Positions 1 through 8,387 are shown, counted from the first letter of the stretch. The stretch is 64,000 nucleotides of DNA from Margaritifera margaritifera (GCA_029931535.1 JAQPZY010001266.1:1326001-1390000); one strand, 5' to 3'. Notes: generated by a model not told the origin, from the sequence alone. Made by a program: numbers and translations.

Positions 1-927
1 GGGGTGTGATTTGTTAATTCAACTGGTCGTAAGGTGAAGTCAGCTTATGACTTGGTTCATCGTCCGTCGTTCGTTTTCAAGTTTCTATTTGCAATATCTT
101 CTTAAAACCGTTAGACCAATTTGAACATGGTTTTACAAAGAGCATTCAGAATCAAGACCTTTAGGATTTGTTCAAGCAAGGCCGTTCTGTTGTCCAATAA
201 GGTTGCTGTTATTAACAATAGAAACATAAAAATTTCAGAGAAAGCAGTTTAGCAGAAATTGACCAAAATTAAAAAAGCAACGTGACATAGTGGCATTTCA
301 AATATGTTCAGATGACCCCGATCAACCATATAATAGGGCGGCTATTACTACTGTAAGGAAAAAGCTTTAAACAACTCCTTCTCAAGAAAATATTAGATAT
401 AATATGCCTTTATTAGATATAAATCATTTCAGCATAAAGGTCTTTCAGGCTTATACAAATTATATTGATTTGCTTTTAGATATGGCCATCATTTACACAA
501 TTGTTAAACATTAAACGTCATCTTTAAGAACACCGCCGAACAGAATTTGATTAAATTTGATACAAAATACACAGAGAAAAAGTTCCTCGAAATGTATGCG
601 ATGATCGGCCGTCAAGTATGGCCACTCTTTCTAAAAATGAAGACACAATTCTGTACACGACTTCTTAAAGACTAAACAGAATTTTAAACAAAATAATTGA
701 AAAAAAATAAAACAAACTATTAAAGAAAACTCGACAAAGAGCATCCTGTATTGGTATAACATTCTTTCAAATTAGTGCAAATAATGTCAGATATAGCCAT
801 CATTTCTAAAAGAAGAAAATCCTTTTAGCGACTTCTGTTTAAAATTCGCTAAATATAATTGGACCAAATTTGTCAGAGATATCGATTCTTGAAAGAGTTT
901 TCAAATTTGTACAAATGATGGTCATCA

Positions 928-960
<33 letters not shown>

Positions 961-1411
961 AACAACATTTAAATGGCTTCTTTTTAAAATTGTCTCAACA
1001 GAGTTTCATCACATTTGATAGAAAGCATCATAGCATAAACGCCTTTTAATAATAAAAAAAAGTTGCTACATGAGCATAGAGAACAATATTGGTGATATCA
1101 CAAGGTAGTTACATTGTATTAGCACTAAGACGTGGAAGTAGTAGTAATATGGTTGCTAATGATGATTGTGTTAACAGCACAAACATATAGATTTAAAGAT
1201 CTACGAAATAACTTCCTGGTAATTTTTATGATTGATTGTTAAATGAAAGATTGATTTTATGTCATTGTCTATATGATACTACAGGTAAATATTACCTTTG
1301 AAATGTCTGACTACATATGAATAATATATTGCATAAATATGGAGAGACAAACAAGCACAATGCAAACCGAAATGAAACTCAAATAAATGAGCTCGATATG
1401 TGAATCAAAAT
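1..1411. other. host flank, no gene seen
   Basis: AT-rich host sequence left of the integrated element. I see no supportable coding region. It contains a 30-base A run at 930-959 and loosely repeated phrases (for example variants of a 'gccatcattt' phrase near 483 and 793) that hint at an old degenerate repeat. Confidence 0.6.
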
Positions 1412-1417
1412 TACAGA
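1412..1417. repeat. left target-site duplication TACAGA
   Basis: The six bases TACAGA sit directly before the first base of the left terminal inverted repeat and recur at 25112-25117 directly after the last base of the right one. A 6-bp duplication is the known hallmark of Polinton integration by the retroviral-type integrase. Confidence 0.9.
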
Positions 1418-1724
1418 AGTAGTAGACGAGGATGACTGGGGACAGGGGGGACGCTATGGGGCAGTAACGGGATTTAGCATTGGGGGCACTATGGGGCAAA
1501 AAAATGTCAAGATTTATGGGGCAGTTGGGGACGCTATGGGGCAGTAACGGGAATTTAGCATTAGGGTGACCGTATGTAGTGACGAAGACAACGTCCTCTA
1601 CCATCAAAACTGGGGTGGGGGGTGTTTTGATAGTAGAGGACGTTGTCTTCTTCACTACATACGGGGCGTGGGGACATAGGCAATGATGGAAAAAATAATT
1701 AATCTTTGCTTGTAAAATGGGTGG
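1418..1724 (+). repeat. left terminal inverted repeat
   Basis: This 307-bp sequence matches the reverse complement of 24805-25111 with about six mismatches. The outer half contains a repeated phrase (GGGGACGCTATGGGGCAGTA) near 1443 and 1527. The middle contains a long hairpin (1570-1664). The inner edge contains the ACCCA box and purine-rich element of a histone-type 3' end, so the repeat stops inside the 3' end of the outermost gene. Confidence 0.95.
1570..1664. repeat. 41-bp-stem hairpin inside left TIR
   Basis: Arms 1570-1610 and 1624-1664 are inverted copies with two mismatches, separated by a 13-base G-rich loop (TGGGGTGGGGGGT). The right terminal repeat holds the same structure with one mismatch. 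Palindromes inside terminal repeats can act as replication or integrase recognition structures; that role is inferred here. Confidence 0.9.
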
Positions 1725-1738
1725 TCCTGATAAGGACC
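1703..1738 (-). terminator. histone-type mRNA 3' processing signal A
   Basis: On the minus strand, arms GGTCCT and AGGACC (1733-1738 and 1723-1728) form a perfect 6-bp stem around a TATC loop. They are followed by ACCCA (1718-1722) and, five bases on, CAAGCAAAGA (1703-1712), which resembles the U7-binding histone downstream element. The signal starts 29 nt after the stop codon of the gene at 1768-2054. The architecture matches metazoan replication-dependent histone genes; function is inferred. Confidence 0.8.
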
Positions 1739-1767
1739 GTTGGATTTAAAAAAAAAAAAGAGTTCAT

Positions 1768-2054
1768 CTAGAGGAGGTGTGGGCACCTCCCAGGCTTAGC
1801 TCTGCACGCAGGGCAGCTCCCCCTCCATGTAGCTTTACTCTGTTTACACAGAGCTGTTAAGGCCGACGGAGGATGAGTCGCTTCCGGCTCCCAATTCTCT
1901 TTATTAGCGTCCTGCTCCTCCATCATCCAATGTGGTCTAATTGGAATCTTCTTCTCCCTCTCCTCCTTCTCTTTCTTCTCTAGGTCTTGGAGGAGGTGCC
2001 ACGCCACCTCTAAATGCCACCTCTAGCTTGACGAATGGTTTCAGTCTTATTCAT
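1768..2054 (-). pseudogene. left-end accessory protein, frameshifted
   Basis: I do not recognise this gene. The long open frame (1768 up to about 2022) has no ATG at its beginning. An ATG at 2052-2054 in another frame lies about 45 nt after a TATA-like element, the spacing seen for the other terminal genes, so a small frameshift near 2010-2025 is likely. The product is about 90 residues: an E/K-rich charged helix, a middle with MMEEQD, and a cysteine-containing tail (CPAC...RCP). It reads outward toward the left TIR and ends in a histone-type stem-loop (signal A). Its promoter box is an inverted copy of that at the right end, so the two ends of the element are organised as mirror images although the proteins differ. 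Confidence 0.5.
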
Positions 2055-2097
2055 GTTTGTTGAATAAAATAGGATAGCTCTATCGGGAAGGTGTTGT

Positions 2098-2135
2098 TTT
2101 AATATACTAGAAGCGCGGACGTGAAGGAAAACATC
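2098..2135 (-). promoter_or_regulatory. terminal-gene promoter box and TATA (left)
   Basis: The 29 bases at 2107-2135 are the exact reverse complement of 24092-24120 at the other end of the element, core CGTCCGCGCTTCTAG. A TATA-like TATATTAAA follows on the minus strand (2098-2106). The candidate ATG at 2054 is about 45 nt downstream. A third, diverged copy is at 5588-5610. Confidence 0.75.
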
Positions 2136-2184
2136 CCTTACACCTAAAAACCCCCCAAAAAACATCACCCCACTACCCCGCGTC

Positions 2185-2206
2185 TGACGTCATTCTTTTG
2201 ACGTCA
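2185..2206. promoter_or_regulatory. two palindromic CRE sites
   Basis: TGACGTCA occurs at 2185-2192 and again at 2199-2206, the palindromic CREB/ATF recognition sequence. A further copy lies in the divergent promoter at 23512-23519. A shortened GCGCGGAC box follows near 2252. No TATA or gene is clearly attached to this pair. Confidence 0.55.
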
Positions 2207-2340
2207 TTCTTGGCTTCGCGGATTTTGCACTCCATCACCCCTTACTCTAAAAGCGCGGACCTAAAAGAAACTACTTTTGATAAAAATCAAACACACACCA
2301 TACAATCCATATTTTTTATAAACCAAACACACATCACACA

Positions 2341-2505
2341 ACCATTTTTTTCTTTTTTAAATTTTTTTATATCAAACACAAACTTACACACACCACACAA
2401 CCATTTTTTTCTTTTTTAATTTTTTTTTATATCAAACACAAACTTACACACACCACACAACCATTTTTTTCTTTTTTAAATTTTTTTATATCAAATACAC
2501 TCCAC
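2341..2505. repeat. 60-bp tandem repeat, about 2.8 copies
   Basis: A low-complexity unit made of a T-rich block followed by a CAAACACAAACTTACACACA-type block repeats with a 60-bp period. It fills the gap between two left-end genes. The short open frame through it (2198-2419) has repeat composition and is not credible as a gene. Confidence 0.85.
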
Positions 2506-2605
2506 AAACATACAAGAGAAAAGGTTTTTTTTTGTTGAGTGGGTTATCACTAACATACAAAACATATAAAACACACATATATATATGGCAATATGAGAGT
2601 AGTGA

Positions 2606-2642
2606 TCTTTTCTAGAGATTGGGGGTGGCCCTTAAAAGGACC
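2606..2642 (-). terminator. histone-type mRNA 3' processing signal B
   Basis: On the minus strand, GGTCCT (2637-2642), loop TTTA and AGGGCC (2627-2632) form a 6-bp stem with one G-T pair. They are followed by ACCCC (2622-2626) and CTAGAAAAGA (2606-2615). The stem begins 33 nt after the TAA at 2676-2678 that closes the AT-hook frame of the upstream gene, a normal distance for histone messages. Confidence 0.75.
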
Positions 2643-2675
2643 GTTGGGTTTAAGAAGTTATGTTGTTTTTTTTTT

Positions 2676-3097
2676 TTAACTTCTTAGGGGTGAAGTAGCA
2701 GTGGTAGTAGCAGCTCCAGCAGGGCGGCCACGCTTAGCGATGGGTCTCACAGCTTTAAGGTAGGCAGGTCTCTTTCGGTGAAAGAGAAAGCAAATTCTTC
2801 ACAGTCAATCTTGCAACTTACTTCGCCGTCAGGTAGTTTGTTGGACTGCATAAGTTGTTGCTGTTGTTGTTGTCTTTGCTGTTGTTGTTGCTGCTGCTGC
2901 TGCTGTAGTCGTTGTCCTACCTCCCATTCTGTTCTTTCCCGAAGTATTTCTTCTCTCAGAACCTCTTCTACTAGATCATGCGCCATTTGAATGAACGCCA
3001 TCGTCTTTCTCTCCGGGTTGGTTTCCATTAAATGATTCTTCACCCTCTGAATGTTTACCATAGCTTCATTCAGCTTTGTAATCTTGGTTGCGGCCAT
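2676..3097 (-). pseudogene. poly-Q protein with IxCxE motif and AT-hook tail
   Basis: Unrecognised accessory gene. The main frame runs from ATG 3097 to a stop at 2747 (116 residues): a helical N-terminal half, a glutamine run at residues 65-81 encoded by CAA/CAG repeats, then an acidic stretch holding IDCEE (residues 97-101, bases 2795-2809). IDCEE fits the [L/I]xCxE retinoblastoma-binding pattern. In a different frame, overlapping the end and closing at 2676-2678, lies KRGRPAGAA, a textbook AT-hook. The histone-type 3' end follows that second stop by 33 nt but the first stop by about 104 nt, so the AT-hook is probably the true C-terminus and a small frameshift has occurred near 2750-2800. 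The promoter was separated from the gene by a LINE insertion (3152-5550). Confidence 0.6.
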
Positions 3098-3140
3098 CTT
3101 CTTTTTTGGAACTGTTGAGATCTTGACGAGTCAACGAGAA

Positions 3141-3151
3141 TGACTACACTG
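3141..3151. repeat. left target duplication of the LINE
   Basis: TGACTACACTG occurs here and again at 5551-5561, flanking the inserted LINE fragment. The 11-bp length fits target-primed reverse transcription. Confidence 0.75.
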
Positions 3152-3229
3152 ACTGACTGAATTTGAATTATAGACGTGTGCGACGAATCTCGTCATGTAC
3201 GTCTGATTAATATGCGCACAGCGCACTAT

Positions 3230-3335
3230 TTACTTTGCCCCCAAACTGTTGCTGTAGCATCAGTTTGGGGTTCGTCAAGCGGTTTAAACAGAGCTGTAAA
3301 AACCGCTTGCGCTTTACTGCATGCACCGCATGCTA
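3230..3335. repeat. row of short hairpins in the LINE 3' region
   Basis: Two clear inverted repeats sit side by side: CCCCAAACTG paired with CAGTTTGGGG (3238-3271) and AAGCGGTTT paired with AACCGCTT (about 3278-3310). They lie close to the LINE 3' end and could be part of its reverse-transcription recognition structure; this is inference. Confidence 0.5.
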
Positions 3336-3649
3336 TTTAATTAATCGGCGTGGGGGTGCGAATCGCCCTCATGCCATTTAATTGTGTGCCCAGCACACTG
3401 TCTGTTGCGATGCAATGTCAGGGCGCGGAAAAGGCGGAGGCAGGAACGGCCAGGCAGGAGCTCTTGCGTCACAAGATGGTGTCTGTGGTCCAGGGTGTGA
3501 TTTTGCCTAAATTGATGTCGTCTTGCACGTAACGCTATTCTTTAAAAATTTTTGAATTTTTTGAACTCTTTATGATTGGCTGACTGGTACCGTGTTGAAG
3601 TTGGGTTAAGTCCAAGGAGCTGTGCCCTATACTTGATTCTATGCATGTT

Positions 3650-4030
3650 GAAGCAATCGTTGCCACTTTGTGCGGCTGGGCCTGATGGCTTTTGGTTTTT
3701 AAGCCACCTTATATTGTCTATGGATTTGGGTCAAAGTTTTTACGTTTCCTGTTATCAATTGAATTTTCTGCCTTTTGTTTGGAAAACTGGGTTTAAGTTG
3801 AAGATTATATACCGCTTTGTGCAGTGGGCCCCTGATGGTTTGGACTTGTGACCACCTTATATTCTTAGGTTCGATTTGGGCCATTGAGAGGGTCCTATTG
3901 AATAATTTTTGATCTGGGATAAAGCATGAACTTATATACCGCATTGTGCTATCGGCCCCTGATGGTTTGGTCTTGTAACCACCTTATACTCTTAGGTTCG
4001 ATTGGGGCCATTGAAAGGATCCTATTATTG
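3650..4030. repeat. degenerate ~127-bp tandem repeat (LINE 3' UTR)
   Basis: Three imperfect copies of a unit containing variants of 'ccgctttgtgcagtgggccc' and 'accaccttatattcttagg' start near 3655, 3800 and 3927. The copies are diverged. No coding potential is credible here. Confidence 0.7.
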
Positions 4031-4312
4031 ATTCATTGGTGTGTTGTTCTGATACTCCTTGGACTGTTTTTTCCGAATATCGGTACCAGTGTGGGTGTTT
4101 AGAGAGAGCGTAGAGAAAGCAGAGTATATAGTCATGTATGTATTAACTACAACAGAAACAGCCTTTTTTTTTTTTTTTTTTTTTTTTGTTGTTTTTTTTT
4201 TTTTTTTTCCCTAATAATAAAAAGAAAAAACATTCATTCATCAATTCATCCATTCTTCTCCTTCCTTTCGTTAGTAGTCATGCATGGGGTAAAAAACAAA
4301 TCATGCTTTGCT

Positions 4313-5030
4313 TGTGATTAATTAAGTTTATTTTAGATTTTGTGTCAAATTTTTTCTGGCTGACTTAATGATTTGAGGTTCAAATACTTGCAGTGCGAGG
4401 GCCCAAGTTCGTTGAGACGTACCCTCCAACCGTAAGGGCTGTGGGCATACCTGGTTCCTCCCTGCGTTGTGATCTGACCTTTTAATTTTATTTTAATTTT
4501 TAAGTTTAGTTTTAGATTTTGTGTTTAATTTTTCCTAGCTGTCCTAGTGATTTGAGGTTCAAATACTTGCAGTACGAGGGCCCAAGTTCGTTGAGACGTA
4601 CCCTCCAACCGTAAGGGCTGTGGGCATACCTGGTTCCTCCCTGCGTTGTGATCTGACCTTTTAATTTTATTTTAATTTTTAAGTTTAGTTTTAGATTTTG
4701 TGTTTAATTTTTCCTAGCTGTCCTAGTGATTTGAGGTTCAAATACTTGCAGTACGAGGGCCCAAGTTTGTTGAGACGTACCCTCCAACCGTAAGGGCTGT
4801 GGGCATACCTGGTTCCTCCCTGTGTTGTGATCTGACCTTTTAATTTTATTTTAAGTTTTAAGTTTAGTTTAGATTTTGTGTCTATTTTTTCCTAGCTGTC
4901 CTAATGATTTGAGGTTCAAATACTTGCAGTGCGAGGGCCCAAGTTCGTTGAGACGTACCCTCCAGCCGTAAGGGCTGTGGGCATACCTGGTTCCTCCCTG
5001 CGTTGTGATCTGACCTTTTGATTTTTAATT
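4313..5030. repeat. 179-bp tandem repeat, four copies (LINE 3' UTR)
   Basis: Four near-identical copies, period 178-179 bp, judged by the phrase 'caaatacttgcagt' at about 4381, 4560, 4739 and 4917. Each copy also contains 'gagggcccaagttcgttgag' and 'cctggttcctccctgcgttg'. They are close in sequence to one another, so the array expanded recently. Confidence 0.9.
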
Positions 5031-5100
5031 TTAAATTTATTTTGGAAGGTAATTTTATGTGTATATGTGTGAGAGGGGGGTGGAGTGGTGTTTTAATTGG

Positions 5101-5550
5101 TTATATTTTTCCCTTTTTCCCTATGGCAGATATGAACCCCAAGATGTTCGCATACATCGAGTTGATGTTGTTCGTTTTGTTGTTAAAAAACGTCGGATAC
5201 TGGGCTGGCGTGTTTATTTTGGTTTGTTTTTCCTGGAAATCTGTCCTTTCTGGTGCGTATTTGGGGCAGGTATTAAAGATATGATCTAATGTTTCCGGGA
5301 CGGGGCAGTGAGGGCAATTTATGCCTGCTGCTCTTATCTCTGGTATAAACCTTCCAAAACTGCTGGCTAAAAGGGTTTTGCCAGTTTTGAGTCGTGTTAT
5401 GATTTTGGAGTCATATGGGTTTGCCAATTTAGGGGTTGGTATATTCCTGCTAATTTGCTTTTGCAGTTGATAGAGTTTTCTCCCTTTTGCTGAGTTGTCC
5501 CATTCCCTTTGCCATTTAGTATCTATTTTCTGCCTTATGATACTGTAAAT
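5101..5550 (-). pseudogene. LINE reverse-transcriptase C-terminal fragment
   Basis: An open frame of about 150 residues that begins abruptly at the insertion junction. It contains KWQREWD near its start and a CPHC...ETLDHIFNTC zinc-knuckle-like cluster (C-x2-C-x7-H-x4-C) typical of the extreme C-terminus of many LINE polyproteins. The frame is intact to its stop at 5101, but the catalytic reverse-transcriptase part is absent because the insertion is 5'-truncated. Confidence 0.75.
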
Positions 5551-5561
5551 TGACTACACTG
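5551..5561. repeat. right target duplication of the LINE
   Basis: Second copy of TGACTACACTG (first at 3141-3151). Polinton sequence, including a promoter, resumes directly after it. Confidence 0.75.
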
Positions 5562-5571
5562 GCCAACGCAC

Positions 5572-5610
5572 CGGTTTATATGCTTAACGCGCGGACGCAA
5601 TGGAAAACAT
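5572..5610 (-). promoter_or_regulatory. stranded terminal-gene promoter
   Basis: On the minus strand ATGTTTTCC, then four variable bases, then CGTCCGCGC (5588-5610) is followed by CATATAAA (TATA 5575-5580). It matches the promoters at 2098-2135 and 24092-24128. It now fires into the LINE. Subtracting the insertion places TATA roughly 60 nt upstream of the ATG at 3097, matching the spacing of the other copies. Confidence 0.7.
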
Positions 5611-5821
5611 GGTAGGGTTTTCAGATCGACAGTGAGATAACAGATAGAGGAGAGAGGTAACTTTTTTTTAGATCGATAGAAAGAGAGAGAGAACATAATT
5701 ATTTTTTTTCTTCAAATTCAAAAAAAAAACCACACAACACCTTATTTTTTTCAAACAATAACCATTTTTTAATCAACAATAACCATTCTAACATAAAAAA
5801 TTAACAATTCAACAATAAATT

Positions 5822-6388
5822 TTAAACATTAGCATATTTACAGGGTTGACAACGTTGGGAAGGTAAACTAAACGTCCACCTTTCTACATCTAGATCATTC
5901 TGATGCACACTACGTTTCTGAGCTAAAGATAAGAGATAACCATAACGTTCACAAAACCATCTTTGTACTTTAGCATCGTTTCTAACATAGTCACTATCAA
6001 AACAAGTCACTAAATGTTCTAAGGAATATCCAAGACTGCGTTGATGAAGAAAATGTACACAATATTGTCCACACACCATGGAATCTGATCCTTGTAATCG
6101 AACATTATTGAATCGAGTTGAGACGGCATTTCTTCTCATAAAGTCGATGATGTCGTTTTCCAAAGGAGGTAATCCATAAGAATCAAAATATTCCACACAG
6201 TGAGCGTTGGGAAAGTACACGGCAACCCAATGGGTTCCTGGTAGATCACTGTCGTCGGTATTGATGACATAGGCATGAACGTCTTTCGGTTTACGATGAG
6301 GTAGTTCATCTTTAGCACACACCACAGGATTTCAAGAAGAAGTATAGGAACTACGAGTCAATAGGTAATGAAGTTCCCTGGTATCCAT
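5822..6388 (-). pseudogene. adenain-type cysteine protease, one stop
   Basis: Relative of adenovirus protease (adenain), which in Polintons is expected to mature capsid proteins. Catalytic-site sequence is visible: GTHWVAVYF (His), EYFDSYG (acidic), LQGSD (oxyanion Gln) and MVCGQYC (Cys). The N-terminal CAKDELP resembles the usual start region of the family. The ATG is at 6386-6388 but a TGA at 6332-6334 interrupts the frame after 18 codons; everything downstream is open. The gene sits at the left edge of the capsid cluster, 19 bases below the Cys/His protein. Length (about 188 codons) is normal for the family. Confidence 0.9.
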
Positions 6389-6407
6389 TTTTTTTTCTTC
6401 TTCTTCT

Positions 6408-6989
6408 TCACAGGAAATAATGGGTCACCAATTCACACCTGACTTTAAACTTGAATTGATCTGTCTTGTAATTCCAGGAATATTCACGTCGGATAGGCTC
6501 TGCACTCTGTTGAATGAGTCCTTCGATACGTTTGATCTCCAGAGGAGTAAGTGGAGGAAAAGAAGAAGTCTGCAAGACTTTATACCACTGATTCAACACG
6601 TGTTCATCTGAGATTTGTGTCCAGGCCGTTTCCAAATATTCATCCAATTTTTCTTCACCTGTCAACATCATACAATTGTCGTGTTGTATCTGACTGAGAT
6701 GAATGTTTTGACATCCATAACATTGTTCTTCAATCAGACTGTTAATTTTTACAGTCAATTCCTTAGCATAACAGGACACTAACTGTTTTTCTTGTTCTGG
6801 CCATCGAGAAACCATAAATCCAGTAAACACAGGAACTGAATTGTTTTCTTCTTCTTCTTCTTCTATTCGAGGTACTGAATGAATGACTTCATCATTATCA
6901 TCATCCTTTGTGGTAGTTGGTGACTGTTGAATCACTTCACAAAACCCCTCATCTATTTCCATAGGTTCTTCTTCTTCTACGTGCTGCAT
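6408..6989 (-). CDS. Polinton Cys/His protein with acidic N-terminus
   Basis: Intact 193-residue protein. The first 70 residues are very acidic (runs of E and D). The middle contains a tight metal-binding-like cluster CYGCQNIHLSQIQHDNC, i.e. C-x2-C-x3-H-x5-H-x2-C. From memory, a small protein with this kind of cluster is common beside the protease in Polintons; its function is not known to me. It lies between protease and major capsid genes, in the same direction, with short spacers of 19 and 16 bases. ATG at 6987-6989. Confidence 0.65.
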   Translation of the reverse strand: MQHVEEEEPMEIDEGFCEVIQQSPTTTKDDDNDEVIHSVPRIEEEEEENNSVPVFTGFMVSRWPEQEKQLVSCYAKELTVKINSLIEEQCYGCQNIHLSQIQHDNCMMLTGEEKLDEYLETAWTQISDEHVLNQWYKVLQTSSFPPLTPLEIKRIEGLIQQSAEPIRREYSWNYKTDQFKFKVRCELVTHYFL

Positions 6990-7005
6990 ATTTTTTTCTT
7001 TTCTT

Positions 7006-8382
7006 CTAATAGTCTAGAATTACTTCTCTCAAGCTGTTGATCTCTAGATTATTATCAAATTCTGCAAACAAGATGACGTTCACTGTCTGGCCTAGAGGTT
7101 GTGCAAACTGAAGTTCCACTCGAAGTGGGCCTGATTTTATAGGGTGGAAATGTCCTTCATCGCTGCCTTGGTCCGGAGTGAAATCAAATCCCCACAAGGC
7201 ATACCCTCCTGCAAAATCGTCGTACGAAATGCCATGGCTACTGTCGCGGCCTAACTGTCCTGTGGCTTCATACAGGGTCAAGTAAGATCGTAAGTAAGTT
7301 TTTGCGTTGACGGCAAAGTCAGGTTCAAAAGGTCTGGTACACAAGGTCTTACCATCTCGACTGACATCTATCTTGGAGACGTTAAAGTGCTGAAAGTTGA
7401 ACGGATTCTGATTGTGGGTTCCATTGAAGGCTGCATTAGAAACCATACCAATCAGCAAACGTTTAGGGAGCTGCCCTCGGAAGATGTGATCTTCGACTAT
7501 GGATCGGAGTCCAGCGGCAATGGTAAAGGTTTTCACTTCCACGCGTCGCACAGGATACTTAGCAGTCTTTCTGCTCAAGGTTTGACTGATGTCGTTGTCT
7601 ACTTTTGGTAAAACTTCTACACGTCGCACATAAAGTTTGGCTTCTTGGATGACAGTTTTCCACTCGTTGTTTTCGGCCATCAAATGGAAAGTTGCACTAC
7701 TACGATTCAGTCTCAGGCGTACATCTACTCCATTGAGTAAATACTTGTCTTGCAACCACATGTCCAAATGCAAACGATCCATCAGTTGTAAAGGTCGATT
7801 TTGGTTGATTTTCTTTCGACGGTCGTTAAACCCCACATTGTGAGGGATTGCTGCAATTATATTTCCAGTTGCAGCACCATCAACAGCCCTCTCAACCCTG
7901 GCCGGCACTGATACCTCTGTGTTTTCAAACAATGTCAGAGTGTCAGGTTTCCAGACCACTGAAGCATCCAGATGAGTGTTCTTGGCTTCTTTTCCGAACG
8001 TCAAGAGATTTTCCAAGTAAGCACGGTAATGGTAAGTATCCAAACTACTGCCGACCATTTTGTTATTCAAGTACAAATCTATTCCACTGAACAAGGAATG
8101 CATGAAATTATTGACTGGAGCGACTCTGGAATTGTTATCAGGAGCATTACCGTCATTTTTTTGTACTTTGAGTTTCAGGAACAAGTAGCTGCCATTCAGA
8201 TCGATGTAATCTTCGGTTTGTCCTTTGATTTCAAATTCGATAGGAGCTGAATCCGACAAAGACGATACAGGTTGAAATTCCACCCATTGGGATTCTTGCA
8301 TCGTCATCATGGTGGGAGGCATGTTAAACATATCTAGTTCTGACTTAGTACATTCGCAAGAATCTCGGTGCATCATTTTCAA
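7006..8382 (-). CDS. major capsid protein (double jelly roll)
   Basis: Intact 458-residue protein of the Polinton major-capsid family, related to the nematode F54H12.2-type proteins often left uncharacterised in animal genomes. The N-terminal part reads SAPIEFEIKGQTEDYIDLNG, then LFLKLKV, FMHSLFSGIDLYLNNKMV and HYRAYLENLLTFG, which is the typical start of the first jelly roll. The second half includes FDFTPDQGSDEGHFHPIKSG and VNVILFAEFDN, typical of the family's C-terminus. It would form hexameric capsomers of an icosahedral shell. No stops or frameshifts are present, in contrast to its neighbours. Its start is five bases from the stop of the pVI-like gene upstream. Confidence 0.92.
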   Translation of the reverse strand: MKMMHRDSCECTKSELDMFNMPPTMMTMQESQWVEFQPVSSLSDSAPIEFEIKGQTEDYIDLNGSYLFLKLKVQKNDGNAPDNNSRVAPVNNFMHSLFSGIDLYLNNKMVGSSLDTYHYRAYLENLLTFGKEAKNTHLDASVVWKPDTLTLFENTEVSVPARVERAVDGAATGNIIAAIPHNVGFNDRRKKINQNRPLQLMDRLHLDMWLQDKYLLNGVDVRLRLNRSSATFHLMAENNEWKTVIQEAKLYVRRVEVLPKVDNDISQTLSRKTAKYPVRRVEVKTFTIAAGLRSIVEDHIFRGQLPKRLLIGMVSNAAFNGTHNQNPFNFQHFNVSKIDVSRDGKTLCTRPFEPDFAVNAKTYLRSYLTLYEATGQLGRDSSHGISYDDFAGGYALWGFDFTPDQGSDEGHFHPIKSGPLRVELQFAQPLGQTVNVILFAEFDNNLEINSLREVILDY

Positions 8383-8387
8383 GAGTG

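Larger units (their letters stand above)
3152..5550 (-). mobile_element. 5'-truncated LINE inserted in the Polinton
   Basis: A 2.4-kb insertion flanked by 11-bp direct repeats TGACTACACTG, reading on the minus strand. Its right end encodes the C-terminal part of a LINE reverse-transcriptase polyprotein (5101-5550). The rest is a long 3' untranslated region with two sets of tandem repeats, an internal A tract (T run on the plus strand at about 4164-4208), and an ACTGACTGACTG microsatellite at the 3' junction. It is inserted between the promoter (5572-5610) and coding region (2676-3097) of a Polinton gene, so it arrived after the Polinton. The exact LINE clade cannot be fixed from this fragment. 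Confidence 0.75.

Noticed and set aside
1311..1655. Open frames across the terminal repeats (also 24874-25197)
   Set aside because: They read through the TIR hairpin and repeated phrases, are mirrored by the inverted copy, and have no start or promoter context; they are by-products of repeat sequence.
2778..2990. Poly-cysteine frame on the plus strand
   Set aside because: It is the antisense shadow of the CAG/CAA glutamine run of the minus-strand gene.
3350..3944. Short open frames in the LINE 3' region
   Set aside because: They overlap degenerate tandem repeats and lie in the untranslated part of a LINE; no coding signature.
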